Shown piece after piece: positions 1 through 5,593 of a stretch of 5,593 nt of DNA. The notes beneath the pieces were generated by a model that made no database searches, was not told the DNA's origin, and saw nothing but the letters and a program-made list of their open reading frames with translations. The stretch's first letter is position 1, and each line of letters begins with the position of its first letter. Origin of the DNA: Rhodospirillaceae bacterium (GTDB taxonomy: Bacteria; Pseudomonadota; Alphaproteobacteria; Micavibrionales; Micavibrionaceae); the NCBI GenBank assembly GCA_003452275.1, contig DMIT01000069.1:1-5593 (forward strand), read 5' to 3'. Both the position numbers and the translations under genes were made by a program.

Positions 1-18
1 ATCTGCATATTTTATATA

Positions 19-45
19 TTTACATGTTATATAACTAGTTATACA
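19..45 (+). promoter_or_regulatory. Candidate promoter of the MarR–GNAT gene
   Basis: A TTTACA at 19–24 resembles a -35 element and a TATACA at 40–45 resembles a -10 element. The spacer is 15 bases, shorter than the usual 17, so this is a weak call. The leader is strongly A+T-rich, and a start near position 52 would leave a short untranslated region of about 25 bases before the ATG at 78. An alternative -10, TAAAAT at 56–61, has no good -35 partner. Inference from motif similarity only. Confidence 0.3.
30..43. promoter_or_regulatory. 14-base perfect palindrome, likely MarR-type operator
   Basis: TATAACTAGTTATA is a perfect inverted repeat centred between positions 36 and 37. It lies 35 bases upstream of the MarR–GNAT start codon and overlaps the candidate -10 element. 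MarR-family dimers typically bind short A+T-rich palindromes and often repress their own gene, so an autoregulatory operator is the natural reading. The palindrome is seen directly; binding is inferred. In such A+T-rich DNA a chance palindrome is possible. Confidence 0.45.
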
Positions 46-51
46 TTTAGT

Positions 52-64
52 TGCATAAAATGCA
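52..64. repeat. Short inverted repeat in the leader of the MarR–GNAT gene
   Basis: TGCAT (52–56) and ATGCA (60–64) form a perfect 5-base inverted repeat around AAA. A further CTGCAT at 3–8 is the reverse complement of ATGCAG at 60–65. It could be a second regulator site or a small leader hairpin just before the weak ribosome binding site AAGAGA at 67–72. It is small enough to be chance. Confidence 0.25.
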
Positions 65-77
65 GTAAGAGAACAAA

Positions 78-1061
78 ATGAATCATCTGACAGAACTTGG
101 CCGATTGAGTCTAGGCAGCCGCCTAAAACGCATCAGCGACTACCTCATCACAGAAACAAATACTTTATATAAAAGTAATTCAATCAACTTAGAGGCTAGT
201 TGCTTTCCACTGCTCACCCTGCTCGAACGCTATGGCGCGTTATCAATTCGTGAGGCAGAACAAAAACTGGGAACATCCCACTCTTATATCAGTCAAAAAG
301 CAAAGACATTGAAAGAGCTTGGTCTCATCGACATCACAGCAGACAAACGAGATGCGCGCAGCAAACATCTTCATCTTACACAACAAGGCTTGGCTTTAAT
401 CGAAAAAACGCGTCCGATATGGAAGGCAATCGATATTGCCTTCGCAAAGATGCTGGGAGACGAAGAGCGTAAGATATTCCATGCTTTAGCCGCGCTCGAA
501 GAAAAGATAATGCCTCCTATGCTGTTTCAAAAAACAGTAATGGATCAAATAAAAAATGATGGCGCAAACAGATCATCAGAGATTCAAATCGTTGAATATA
601 AACCAGAATATAAAGATGCCTTCGTTCAATTGAATTTAGAATGGCTAGAGAAAATGTTTGTTCTTCAAGAATTTGACTACAATGTTTTTGAAGATCCAGA
701 GCAATATATTATCCAGAAAGGTGGAAAAATATTTTTTGCACTGCTTGATAATGCCCCCATAGGCACAGTCGCACTCTATCCCGATGGAAACAATAATTTT
801 GAGCTTTGCAAAATGGGCGTTGATCCCCGATTCCGTAGTCTCGGCATTGGCCGCAAACTTGTGCAGCATGGAATTAAAGAAGCTCAAAAAGCAGGTTTAG
901 AAGAACTAACTCTACTCACGAATAGTTATAAGCTAGCGCCTGCTGTACGCCTCTATCGAGAGCTTGGTTTCCGAGAAACTCCATTAACAACAGATGATAT
1001 TAAAAAATACGGCAAAGGTCGCGTAGACCTTCGTATGACGTACCCCTTAAAAACATCCTAA
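78..1061 (+). CDS. MarR-family regulator fused to GNAT acetyltransferase
   Basis: A 327-residue two-domain protein. Residues about 10–150 form a MarR-type winged helix: a recognition-helix region at 65–80 (LGTSHSYISQKAKTLKELG), then a wing with the family-typical D-x-R-D-x-R pattern at 89–94, then the dimerisation helices. Residues about 168–325 form a GNAT N-acetyltransferase domain. Its acetyl-CoA binding motif is R-S-L-G-I-G at 253–258 after the strand ELCKMGVDP, and the late motif LYRELGF is typical of the fold. This architecture is a known fusion type, but its ligands and acetyl acceptors are mostly unknown, so no substrate is assigned. No signal peptide or membrane segment is seen, so it should be cytoplasmic. 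The ATG at 78 is preceded by a weak AAGAGA site. The gene is A+T-rich: 19 of 60 bases are G or C at 541–600, against 39 of 60 at 1681–1740 in ribB. It runs opposite to its neighbours and its stop overlaps that of ribB, so it is probably a separate and perhaps later-acquired unit. Confidence 0.9.
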   Translation: MNHLTELGRLSLGSRLKRISDYLITETNTLYKSNSINLEASCFPLLTLLERYGALSIREAEQKLGTSHSYISQKAKTLKELGLIDITADKRDARSKHLHLTQQGLALIEKTRPIWKAIDIAFAKMLGDEERKIFHALAALEEKIMPPMLFQKTVMDQIKNDGANRSSEIQIVEYKPEYKDAFVQLNLEWLEKMFVLQEFDYNVFEDPEQYIIQKGGKIFFALLDNAPIGTVALYPDGNNNFELCKMGVDPRFRSLGIGRKLVQHGIKEAQKAGLEELTLLTNSYKLAPAVRLYRELGFRETPLTTDDIKKYGKGRVDLRMTYPLKTS

Positions 1062-2146
1062 TCGCAAAGGGATTTATATCCAACAATCTTGAGGCTATAA
1101 GCCTCAAGCCCTGTTGCGGTTCCCGCGACTGTTGTCTGGTGGCTGGTCAAAACAATCATATTGGTAACGCCCAAATCGGACAGGATCTGTGAACCTATGC
1201 CGTATTCAGGCGTTGGCTTTTCTTCGAAGGTTTTGTTTTGATGATCGCGGATCAGAACAACAACGCCCTGCCCCTCTGCTTCAATCATTGCCATGGCTTT
1301 ATCTAATCCAGACGGAGCAGCCCCCAGCAAATCAGCAACCGTATTCTCGACATGCACCCGCACCAATTGCGGTTGGTGACCGTCAATATTCCCCTTAACC
1401 AGAGCCAGATGTTCGGTGCCGTCCAGTTTATTCTCGAACACATGCAGCATATAATTTTGCCCCCACTTCGTATCAACGGCATGAGATGATTTCCGTTCGA
1501 TAATTTTTTCATGCGTGCGCCGGAAGGCAATCAGGTCGGCAATCGTTCCTATTTTTAATCCCTTGGATTTCGCAAAAGGAATCAGGTCGGGAAGACGGGC
1601 CATTGTGCCGTCTTCTTTCATCACTTCACAAATGACTCCTGCGGGGCGTAGTCCTGCCAAGCGGGCGATATCCACCGCGGCTTCGGTGTGCCCTGCCCGT
1701 ACCAATACGCCGCCCTCACGGGCGCGCAACGGAAAGACATGCCCGGGGGTTACGATATCCTGCGGTTTCGCATCAGCGGCAATCGCCACTTGTACGGTTC
1801 TGGCCCTGTCGGCGGCTGAAATACCGGTTGTCACGCCCTCGCGGGCTTCAATCGACACGGTAAAGGCGGTTTGCATTCTGGTTTTCTGGTCGCCCATCAA
1901 TGGCAGATTGATTTTATCGACCAAGGCAGAGTCCATGGCCAGACAGATCAATCCGCGGCCTTCGCGCGCCATAAAGGCAATGGATTCAGGGGTTGCCATC
2001 TGCGCGGGAATAATCAGATCCCCTTCATTTTCGCGGTCTTCGTCATCCACCAAAATGAACATACGCCCGTTGCGCGCCTCTTCGATCAATTCTTCGGCAC
2101 TGGCTAAATCAGGGTTGGATTGATGGTTGGGAACAAGTTTCAGCAT
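1058..2146 (-). CDS. ribB: 3,4-dihydroxy-2-butanone 4-phosphate synthase with degenerate GTP cyclohydrolase II domain
   Basis: A 362-residue cytoplasmic enzyme that turns ribulose 5-phosphate into 3,4-dihydroxy-2-butanone 4-phosphate and formate, the four-carbon donor for riboflavin. The RibB domain (about 13–210) is intact: the acidic metal/substrate loop [10 protein letters not shown] is at 34–43, REGVTTGIS at 102–110, [10 protein letters not shown] at 133–142, and [16 protein letters not shown] at 150–165. Residues about 225–362 align with GTP cyclohydrolase II but lack its catalytic features. RVHSECLTGD, with the first zinc cysteine, reads [10 protein letters not shown] (263–272), and the following R-C-D-C-G zinc motif is absent. 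The RQEGRGIGL-type segment is replaced (RDHQNK, 300–305) and the C-terminal region is short. I infer that this half does not open GTP, as in the RibBX-type proteins known from other proteobacteria, so an active RibA should be encoded elsewhere. It starts 3 bases after the ribE stop, with a GGGGA site in the end of ribE, and is the last gene of the block. A bifunctional RibBA annotation would overstate its activity. Confidence 0.93.
   Translation of the reverse strand: MLKLVPNHQSNPDLASAEELIEEARNGRMFILVDDEDRENEGDLIIPAQMATPESIAFMAREGRGLICLAMDSALVDKINLPLMGDQKTRMQTAFTVSIEAREGVTTGISAADRARTVQVAIAADAKPQDIVTPGHVFPLRAREGGVLVRAGHTEAAVDIARLAGLRPAGVICEVMKEDGTMARLPDLIPFAKSKGLKIGTIADLIAFRRTHEKIIERKSSHAVDTKWGQNYMLHVFENKLDGTEHLALVKGNIDGHQPQLVRVHVENTVADLLGAAPSGLDKAMAMIEAEGQGVVVLIRDHQNKTFEEKPTPEYGIGSQILSDLGVTNMIVLTSHQTTVAGTATGLEAYSLKIVGYKSLCD
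1088..1108. terminator. Perfect 9-base hairpin near the convergent gene ends
   Basis: CTTGAGGCT (1088–1096), loop ATA, AGCCTCAAG (1100–1108) is a perfect stem with five G/C pairs. It begins 27 bases after the MarR–GNAT stop codon and lies inside the last codons of ribB, where it encodes LEAYSLK. No T-run follows on either strand, so it is not a standard intrinsic terminator. It may still slow polymerase or protect transcript ends coming from either side. The structure is seen in the sequence; the role is inferred. Confidence 0.4.
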
Positions 2147-2149
2147 GGG

Positions 2150-2737
2150 TTATTTCCCCAATATTCTTGCGACATAACGCGCCAGCATATCAATCTCCAT
2201 ATTGATCGCATCACCCGCTTTCGATTTCCCCATCGTTGTGACATCCCATGTATGCGGAATGATATTAATGCCGAACACATCGTCTTCGACTTCGTTCACC
2301 GTCAATGAAATGCCGTTCAGGGCAATAGACCCTTTTGGTGCAATAAACTGTTTCAAATCCTGCGGGGCGCGGATTTTCAAACGGAAGGAATCTCCGTCAG
2401 GGGTAATACTCAATAATGTCGCCAACCCGTCCACATGACCGGACACCAGATGCCCGCCCAGTTCGTCACCGAATTTCAATGACGATTCCAGATTGATTTT
2501 CGTTCCCTCCACCCAAGACCCCAGATTGGTTTTGGACAGGCTTTCAGCAGAGACATCAACCGAAAAACTATTCTTCGTTTTGGCGATGACAGTCAAACAA
2601 CATCCTGAACAGGCGATAGATGCCCCCATCGGTACATCCGTCATGTCCCAATTGGTGGTGATTTCAAACCGTTTGTCACCGCGCGTATCATCCACACGGG
2701 TTACGGTTCCAACATCTGTGATAATGCCTGTAAACAT
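2150..2737 (-). CDS. ribE: Riboflavin synthase, alpha chain
   Basis: A 195-residue enzyme that dismutates two 6,7-dimethyl-8-ribityllumazine molecules into riboflavin and a pyrimidine, which returns to the pathway. Its length is normal for the family. The two internally similar barrel halves are both visible. The first opens with the family signature MFTGIITDVG (1–10), followed by GCCLTV (45–50) and SAESLSKTNLG (63–73). The junction is GGHLVSGHVDG (94–104). The second half has NGISLTVN (140–147), mirroring GCCLTV, and IPHT (159–162), and a C-terminal helix IDMLARYVAR of the kind that drives trimer formation. The ATG start is fixed by the invariant N-terminus and a strong AAGGAG site 6 bases upstream. 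It follows pabC after 60 bases and precedes ribB by 3 bases, so ribE and ribB are surely cotranscribed. The E. coli gene for the same enzyme is called ribC. No unusual residues were noticed. Confidence 0.97.
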   Translation of the reverse strand: MFTGIITDVGTVTRVDDTRGDKRFEITTNWDMTDVPMGASIACSGCCLTVIAKTKNSFSVDVSAESLSKTNLGSWVEGTKINLESSLKFGDELGGHLVSGHVDGLATLLSITPDGDSFRLKIRAPQDLKQFIAPKGSIALNGISLTVNEVEDDVFGINIIPHTWDVTTMGKSKAGDAINMEIDMLARYVARILGK

Positions 2738-2760
2738 TGTTATCTCCTTAACAGGGAGGT
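2738..2760 (-). promoter_or_regulatory. ribE ribosome binding site inside competing small hairpins
   Basis: Read on the minus strand, the strong AGGAG site before ribE sits in the loop of a perfect 5-base inverted repeat, TGTTA–AGGAGA–TAACA (2753–2738). Just upstream, CTCC (2758–2755) is complementary to the GGAG (2747–2744) of the same site with a 7-base loop. The two pairings exclude each other: one displays the site and the other hides it. Both stems are short, so regulation is speculative. The binding site itself is solid and sets the ribE start. Confidence 0.4.
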
Positions 2761-2763
2761 TCT

Positions 2764-2797
2764 ATCATATAATTTGAAAGATTACCTTCTTATTTTA
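2764..2797 (-). promoter_or_regulatory. A+T-rich pabC–ribE gap with possible internal promoter
   Basis: This stretch belongs to the only sizeable gap in the leftward block, 60 bases between the pabC stop and the ribE start. It is A+T-rich and contains TATGAT (2769–2764, minus strand), a good match to a -10 element, but I see no convincing -35 at the right distance. No terminator hairpin is visible, so read-through from pabC is expected even if a secondary start exists. The gap is too short for an FMN riboswitch. Confidence 0.2.
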
Positions 2798-3592
2798 TTA
2801 ACATAATTTTAAAATTGATTGTATAAGTTTCTCAATCGGCTTTTCGACACCGTCAATCGACTTGATGGGCCAAACGCCTAGACTATTAACGATCCAAGCG
2901 GCATCGCAAAACATAAAATCTGCGCTGCTGATGCTGCTTTCGCGAATGTCCATGGCGCGCAAAAGGGTTGCGCGGCGTACCCCGTCAATGACTCCGTCTT
3001 TCAAAGGCGGAGTTTTATAAATCCCTTCCAGCTTCAGAATAACATTGCCGACAGAGGACGAGGTAATCGCATTCATATCATTCATCATCAATACGTCATC
3101 AAATCCTTCCGCTGCGGCTTTGCGGCGGGCAACAGACCGCAGCGCATAATTCGATTTAATACGGTTCATGGGGTCGGCAGCCAATAAAATAATTTCGCGT
3201 TCAATCTTCACGCGCACCGGCTTGACATCGTCAGGATTATCGACCGGTGTCGCCGTCATGAACATGGTTGCTTTATCCGGCATCAAAAGGCCGCGTGCGC
3301 CCTCGCCTGCGCTCACCTGAATGCGAATGGCGAAATAAGTCCCATTTAATTTTTTCACCAACTGACCCGATGCATTGAGCAAGATATTCTCGGTAAACGG
3401 CAATGAAAGTCCGATAGAAGCCGCATGTCGGGTCAACCGCGCATAATGCGCCCGACCATTATGCAGCATGACATTTCCCTCGGGCTTCTTATGCGCCAGC
3501 ATGGTTGTAAAAACCGTCATCCCCAGATTGATTTTGTCAAAGACTGAAATCCGGTGAGGGTCTTCGTAAAATTGGCCGTTCATCCAAATCAT
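2798..3592 (-). CDS. pabC: Aminodeoxychorismate lyase (class IV PLP aminotransferase fold)
   Basis: A 264-residue fold-type IV PLP enzyme. From its neighbours it should split 4-amino-4-deoxychorismate into p-aminobenzoate and pyruvate, the last step of the folate aromatic branch. The PLP Schiff-base lysine is K146 in RIKSNYALRSVARRKA, and TPPLKDGVIDGVRRATLL (194–211) fits the phosphate-binding region. The late VNSLGVWPIKSIDG resembles the C-terminal motif of aminodeoxychorismate lyases. One residue is odd. The segment that usually reads T-E-x-x-x-x-N, whose glutamate contacts the PLP ring nitrogen, reads T-S-S-S-V-G-N (177–183), with serine at 178. The start ATG overlaps the pabA stop by 4 bases (ATGA) and has a GGAG site 5 bases upstream inside pabA. 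Another ATG lies three codons further in. D-amino-acid or branched-chain aminotransferases share the fold, and the operon argues against them, though sequence alone is not decisive. Confidence 0.85.
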   Translation of the reverse strand: MIWMNGQFYEDPHRISVFDKINLGMTVFTTMLAHKKPEGNVMLHNGRAHYARLTRHAASIGLSLPFTENILLNASGQLVKKLNGTYFAIRIQVSAGEGARGLLMPDKATMFMTATPVDNPDDVKPVRVKIEREIILLAADPMNRIKSNYALRSVARRKAAAEGFDDVLMMNDMNAITSSSVGNVILKLEGIYKTPPLKDGVIDGVRRATLLRAMDIRESSISSADFMFCDAAWIVNSLGVWPIKSIDGVEKPIEKLIQSILKLC

Positions 3593-4152
3593 AGTTTCTC
3601 CAGAAAATTCTTTATCAATCCCATCCCGTTCACGGTTAAAATGGATTCAGGATGAAATTGCACGCCATAAACAGGATAATCACGATGTTCAAAGGCCATA
3701 ATCTCTCCCTCTTCCGACCTTGCGGTCACGCGTAAGATAGAGCTATCCGGCAAATTGACGATCAGAGAGTGATATCGCCCGACACTCATTGGCTGCGGCA
3801 TCCTGTCAAACAATCCCGTTCCATCATGTTTTATGATAGACGCCATGCCGTGCATAGGTTGTTTGGCCTTAGCAATTTCACCACCAAAGGCAACCCCGAT
3901 AGATTGATGTCCCAAACAAACCCCCAGAATAGGAACCAATTGATAAGTCGCCTTAATCAATTCGACCGATATGCCTGCCTTATCAGGGGCATTCGGCCCC
4001 GGCGAGATGATAAGGGCGTCAGGCTTTAAATCCAGAATCTGCTGCACTGTCATTTCATCATTGCGAATAATCCGTGTCTTGTGTCCTGCCAATCTTACAT
4101 ATCTGGCAAGGTTATGAACAAATGAATCATAGTTATCAATCACAACAATCAT
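3589..4152 (-). CDS. pabA: Aminodeoxychorismate synthase glutamine amidotransferase subunit
   Basis: A 187-residue class I (triad) glutamine amidotransferase, normal in length for PabA/TrpG. It hydrolyses glutamine and passes ammonia to PabB for amination of chorismate. The start is typical (VVIDNYDSFVHNL, 3–15). The loop SPGPNAPDKAGIS is at 50–62, the nucleophile motif GVCLGHQSIG at 77–86 with C79, and the remaining triad residues H167 and E169 in VQFHPES (164–170). GRYHSL (125–130) is also as expected. Small departures are PGPN where PGPG is more usual, and HGM at 101–103 where HGK is common. The ATG overlaps the pabB stop as ATGA. The upstream GAGG is about 10 bases away, so translation probably relies on coupling to pabB. 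The sequence class is shared with anthranilate synthase TrpG, and some bacteria use one protein for both. The tight pabB–pabA–pabC arrangement supports the folate role, but amphibolic use cannot be excluded without knowing whether a separate trpG exists. Confidence 0.93.
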   Translation of the reverse strand: MIVVIDNYDSFVHNLARYVRLAGHKTRIIRNDEMTVQQILDLKPDALIISPGPNAPDKAGISVELIKATYQLVPILGVCLGHQSIGVAFGGEIAKAKQPMHGMASIIKHDGTGLFDRMPQPMSVGRYHSLIVNLPDSSILRVTARSEEGEIMAFEHRDYPVYGVQFHPESILTVNGMGLIKNFLEKL

Positions 4153-5351
4153 TTGCGGCTGGCCTCGAAGCTTTTCAAAATTTTATCGGCTTTCAAAAGC
4201 GTTTCCTGATATTCGGCATCGGGATCGGATAACGCCGTGATCCCGCCCCCCACGCCGAAAGACAATGTGTCATCCGACACAATGAGGGTACGAATGGCAA
4301 TATTCATATCCATTGCCCCATCTGTTCCTATCCAGCCAATCGAACCGCAATAAATATCACGCGGCATTGCTTCGATGTCTTCGAGAATTTTGATCGCTTC
4401 GATTTTGGGGGCTCCGGTAATGGATCCGCCGGGGAAACAGGCATTCAGTGCATCCATGGGCGTTATTCCGGATTTTAATTGTCCCGACACCTCGGACACC
4501 AGATGATGAAGCCCTGCAAAGGATTGCAGCGCGCATAATTTATCGACCATCACGGATTCATCCGTACAAATTTGTGACAAATCATTGCGCAACAAATCCA
4601 CAATCATTGTGTTTTCTGCTTTATCTTTTTCACTTGATAATAATTGGTCGGCATCACGATGCGTCCCCTTGATGGGGCGCGTTACGATACGCCCATCTTT
4701 GCCAAGGCTTAAAAAAGATTCAGGGGATGTCGATAAAATATGTGTATCCCCCCAATTCATATAAGCCGAGAATGGCGCAGGATTCATATCCCGCAGGCAC
4801 AAATAATGTGAAAAAGCATTAAAATTCTGCGGTTTTAAGCTGGTGAAACGTTGGGTCAGATTGGCCTGAAAAATATCCCCGTTGCGGATGCGGGCAATAA
4901 TATCCGCAACGGAAATCTTATACTCGGCAGGTGTGAAATTAGATGTCCAATCCAGTTGATGCGGTGTGAATTCCGGAACGGGTTTCGCCATGCGGATTTG
5001 AGTACAGATGTCATTATAGAGTCTATGCGCCGCAGCTTCGCTGTCTGCATAAGTGATAAACCATCCCTGCCCCGTATGATGGTCAAAGGACAATAGCTGT
5101 TTATAAAATTTGAAATGGTCATCCCCTTCATAGGTTTTGAAACCGGCATACCCGCCCTGAAACGGCGGCAAATCATCATGCGTAGGCTGCGGAAGGTCAA
5201 TAGGTGCGGAAGGATTAAAAACGATATAACTATAACGGCTTTGCGGATGATGCAGCTTATGACTGTCCAGCCAGATCATGTCGCGTTCGGCATAGAATGC
5301 GGACGCGGCATCCACAGATGTAGATCCGATTGGAAAAGCAAATTGTTTCAC
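4149..5351 (-). CDS. pabB: Aminodeoxychorismate synthase component I
   Basis: The chorismate-aminating subunit, which with PabA makes 4-amino-4-deoxychorismate. I place the start at the GTG at 5351, giving 400 residues. An in-frame TTG at 5357 directly abuts the AAAGGG site and is less likely. The chorismate-binding domain fills about residues 140–398. It contains TSPESFL (208–214), PIKGT (226–230) with lysine 228, ENTMIVDLLRNDL (246–258), FPGGSITGAPK (306–316), GVGGGIT (366–372) and a final DPDAEYQETLLKA (376–388). The lysine in PIKGT separates PabB from anthranilate synthase TrpE, which has alanine there (PIAGT). The N-terminal region is shorter than in E. coli PabB (about 450 residues), but GGYAGF (66–71) is present. 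PabB and PabA are separate here, not fused. It begins 17 bases after nrdR and overlaps pabA by 4 bases. No promoter is visible between nrdR and pabB. Confidence 0.95.
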   Translation of the reverse strand: MKQFAFPIGSTSVDAASAFYAERDMIWLDSHKLHHPQSRYSYIVFNPSAPIDLPQPTHDDLPPFQGGYAGFKTYEGDDHFKFYKQLLSFDHHTGQGWFITYADSEAAAHRLYNDICTQIRMAKPVPEFTPHQLDWTSNFTPAEYKISVADIIARIRNGDIFQANLTQRFTSLKPQNFNAFSHYLCLRDMNPAPFSAYMNWGDTHILSTSPESFLSLGKDGRIVTRPIKGTHRDADQLLSSEKDKAENTMIVDLLRNDLSQICTDESVMVDKLCALQSFAGLHHLVSEVSGQLKSGITPMDALNACFPGGSITGAPKIEAIKILEDIEAMPRDIYCGSIGWIGTDGAMDMNIAIRTLIVSDDTLSFGVGGGITALSDPDAEYQETLLKADKILKSFEASRK

Positions 5352-5357
5352 ATTCAA

Positions 5358-5363
5358 CCCTTT
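5358..5363 (-). promoter_or_regulatory. Ribosome binding site that decides the pabB start
   Basis: AAAGGG on the minus strand lies 6 bases before the GTG at 5351–5349, a normal spacing, but has no spacing at all before the TTG at 5357. This favours GTG, giving an N-terminus M-K-Q-F-A-F. An ATG at 5353–5351 overlaps the GTG out of frame and meets a stop (TGA) at once. Confidence 0.6.
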
Positions 5364-5368
5364 GAAAT

Positions 5369-5593
5369 TTAGATAAGCGTATCCAGTTCTTTCACGAAAC
5401 TTTTGAAATCATCCGGTTTACTGAAATCTTTATAAACCGATGCATAACGGATATAGCCGACTTTATCCAGTTCGACCAAGGCCTGCATCACTAATTCCCC
5501 GATGCGGAACGAGGTGATTTCATTTTCGCCGGACACTTCCAACTGACGCACAATGCCATTGACGGCGCGTTCAATATGTTCAGGACTAACAGG
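5369..5593 (-). CDS. nrdR: Transcriptional repressor NrdR, C-terminal part (cut by window edge)
   Basis: The last 74 codons plus stop (TAA) of a gene that enters from the right edge. The reading frame opens with PVSPEHIERAVNGI at the edge. NrdR represses ribonucleotide reductase genes in response to ATP/dATP, using an N-terminal zinc ribbon and an ATP-cone domain. Only the second half of the ATP-cone is in view. It is recognised by GENEITSFRIGELVMQALVEL, and then LDKVGYIRYASVYKDF, the highly conserved end of the domain, and a short tail DDFKSFVKELDTLI. The full protein is usually about 150–160 residues, so roughly half is missing. The zinc ribbon and the start cannot be judged. The gene precedes pabB by 17 bases and is probably cotranscribed with it. 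In many alphaproteobacteria nrdR instead precedes ribD. Confidence 0.95.
   Translation of the reverse strand, partial: PVSPEHIERAVNGIVRQLEVSGENEITSFRIGELVMQALVELDKVGYIRYASVYKDFSKPDDFKSFVKELDTLI

Noticed and set aside
1515..2123. A 202-codon open frame on the plus strand opposite ribB
   Set aside because: It is antisense to the well-conserved RibB domain, has a low-complexity composition rich in S, A, P and R, and shows no family motif; it is a by-product of codon use.
2202..2777. Open frames on the plus strand opposite ribE
   Set aside because: They mirror ribE, which carries all riboflavin synthase signatures; no start signals or motifs support them.
2738..2797. FMN riboswitch upstream of ribE
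   Set aside because: The gap is only 60 bases and shows no sign of the conserved multi-stem RFN element, which needs well over 100 bases.
4856..5200. A 114-codon open frame on the minus strand within pabB in another frame
   Set aside because: It overlaps the conserved pabB coding frame, has no recognisable domain, and its composition is that of a shifted frame.
4149..5351. Anthranilate synthase (trpE–trpG) instead of pabB–pabA
   Set aside because: The large subunit has PIKGT rather than PIAGT and the pair is followed by pabC, not by trpD or trpC.
1..5593. CRISPR array, tRNA, insertion sequence, phage or defence system
   Set aside because: No regularly spaced repeats, cloverleaf-like segment, transposase or defence-gene motif was seen; nearly all sequence is explained by seven genes.

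Overview
The window looks like a piece of a proteobacterial chromosome, most probably alphaproteobacterial. The pointers are nrdR next to ribE–ribB, a riboflavin synthase directly followed by a RibB with a C-terminal GTP-cyclohydrolase-II-like tail, and separate pabB, pabA and pabC genes. Base composition is moderate and uneven. I cannot name a genus from sequence alone.

One six-gene block fills about four fifths of the window and is read leftward (minus strand). In transcription order it holds the 3' end of nrdR (cut by the right edge), pabB, pabA, pabC, ribE and a ribB-type gene. The pab genes are joined by two 4-base ATGA overlaps. nrdR–pabB are 17 bases apart, ribE–ribB 3 bases, and the only sizeable gap is 60 bases between pabC and ribE. 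PabA and PabB together make 4-amino-4-deoxychorismate from chorismate and glutamine. PabC converts it to p-aminobenzoate for folate. RibB makes the four-carbon riboflavin precursor, and RibE performs the last step to riboflavin. The block therefore joins two cofactor branches (folate and flavin) downstream of the ribonucleotide-reductase repressor.

At the left end, a plus-strand gene encodes a MarR-type DNA-binding domain fused to a GNAT acetyltransferase. It has a 14-base perfect palindrome just upstream and is more A+T-rich than the biosynthetic block. It meets ribB tail to tail with a 4-base overlap of the two stop codons.

No tRNA, rRNA, CRISPR array, insertion sequence, phage gene or FMN riboswitch was seen. 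I found no convincing new multi-gene system. The most interesting points are molecular: the GTP cyclohydrolase II half of the RibB protein has lost its zinc cysteines, PabC has serine where class IV aminotransferases usually carry the PLP-ring glutamate, and the rib/pab gene order is rearranged.
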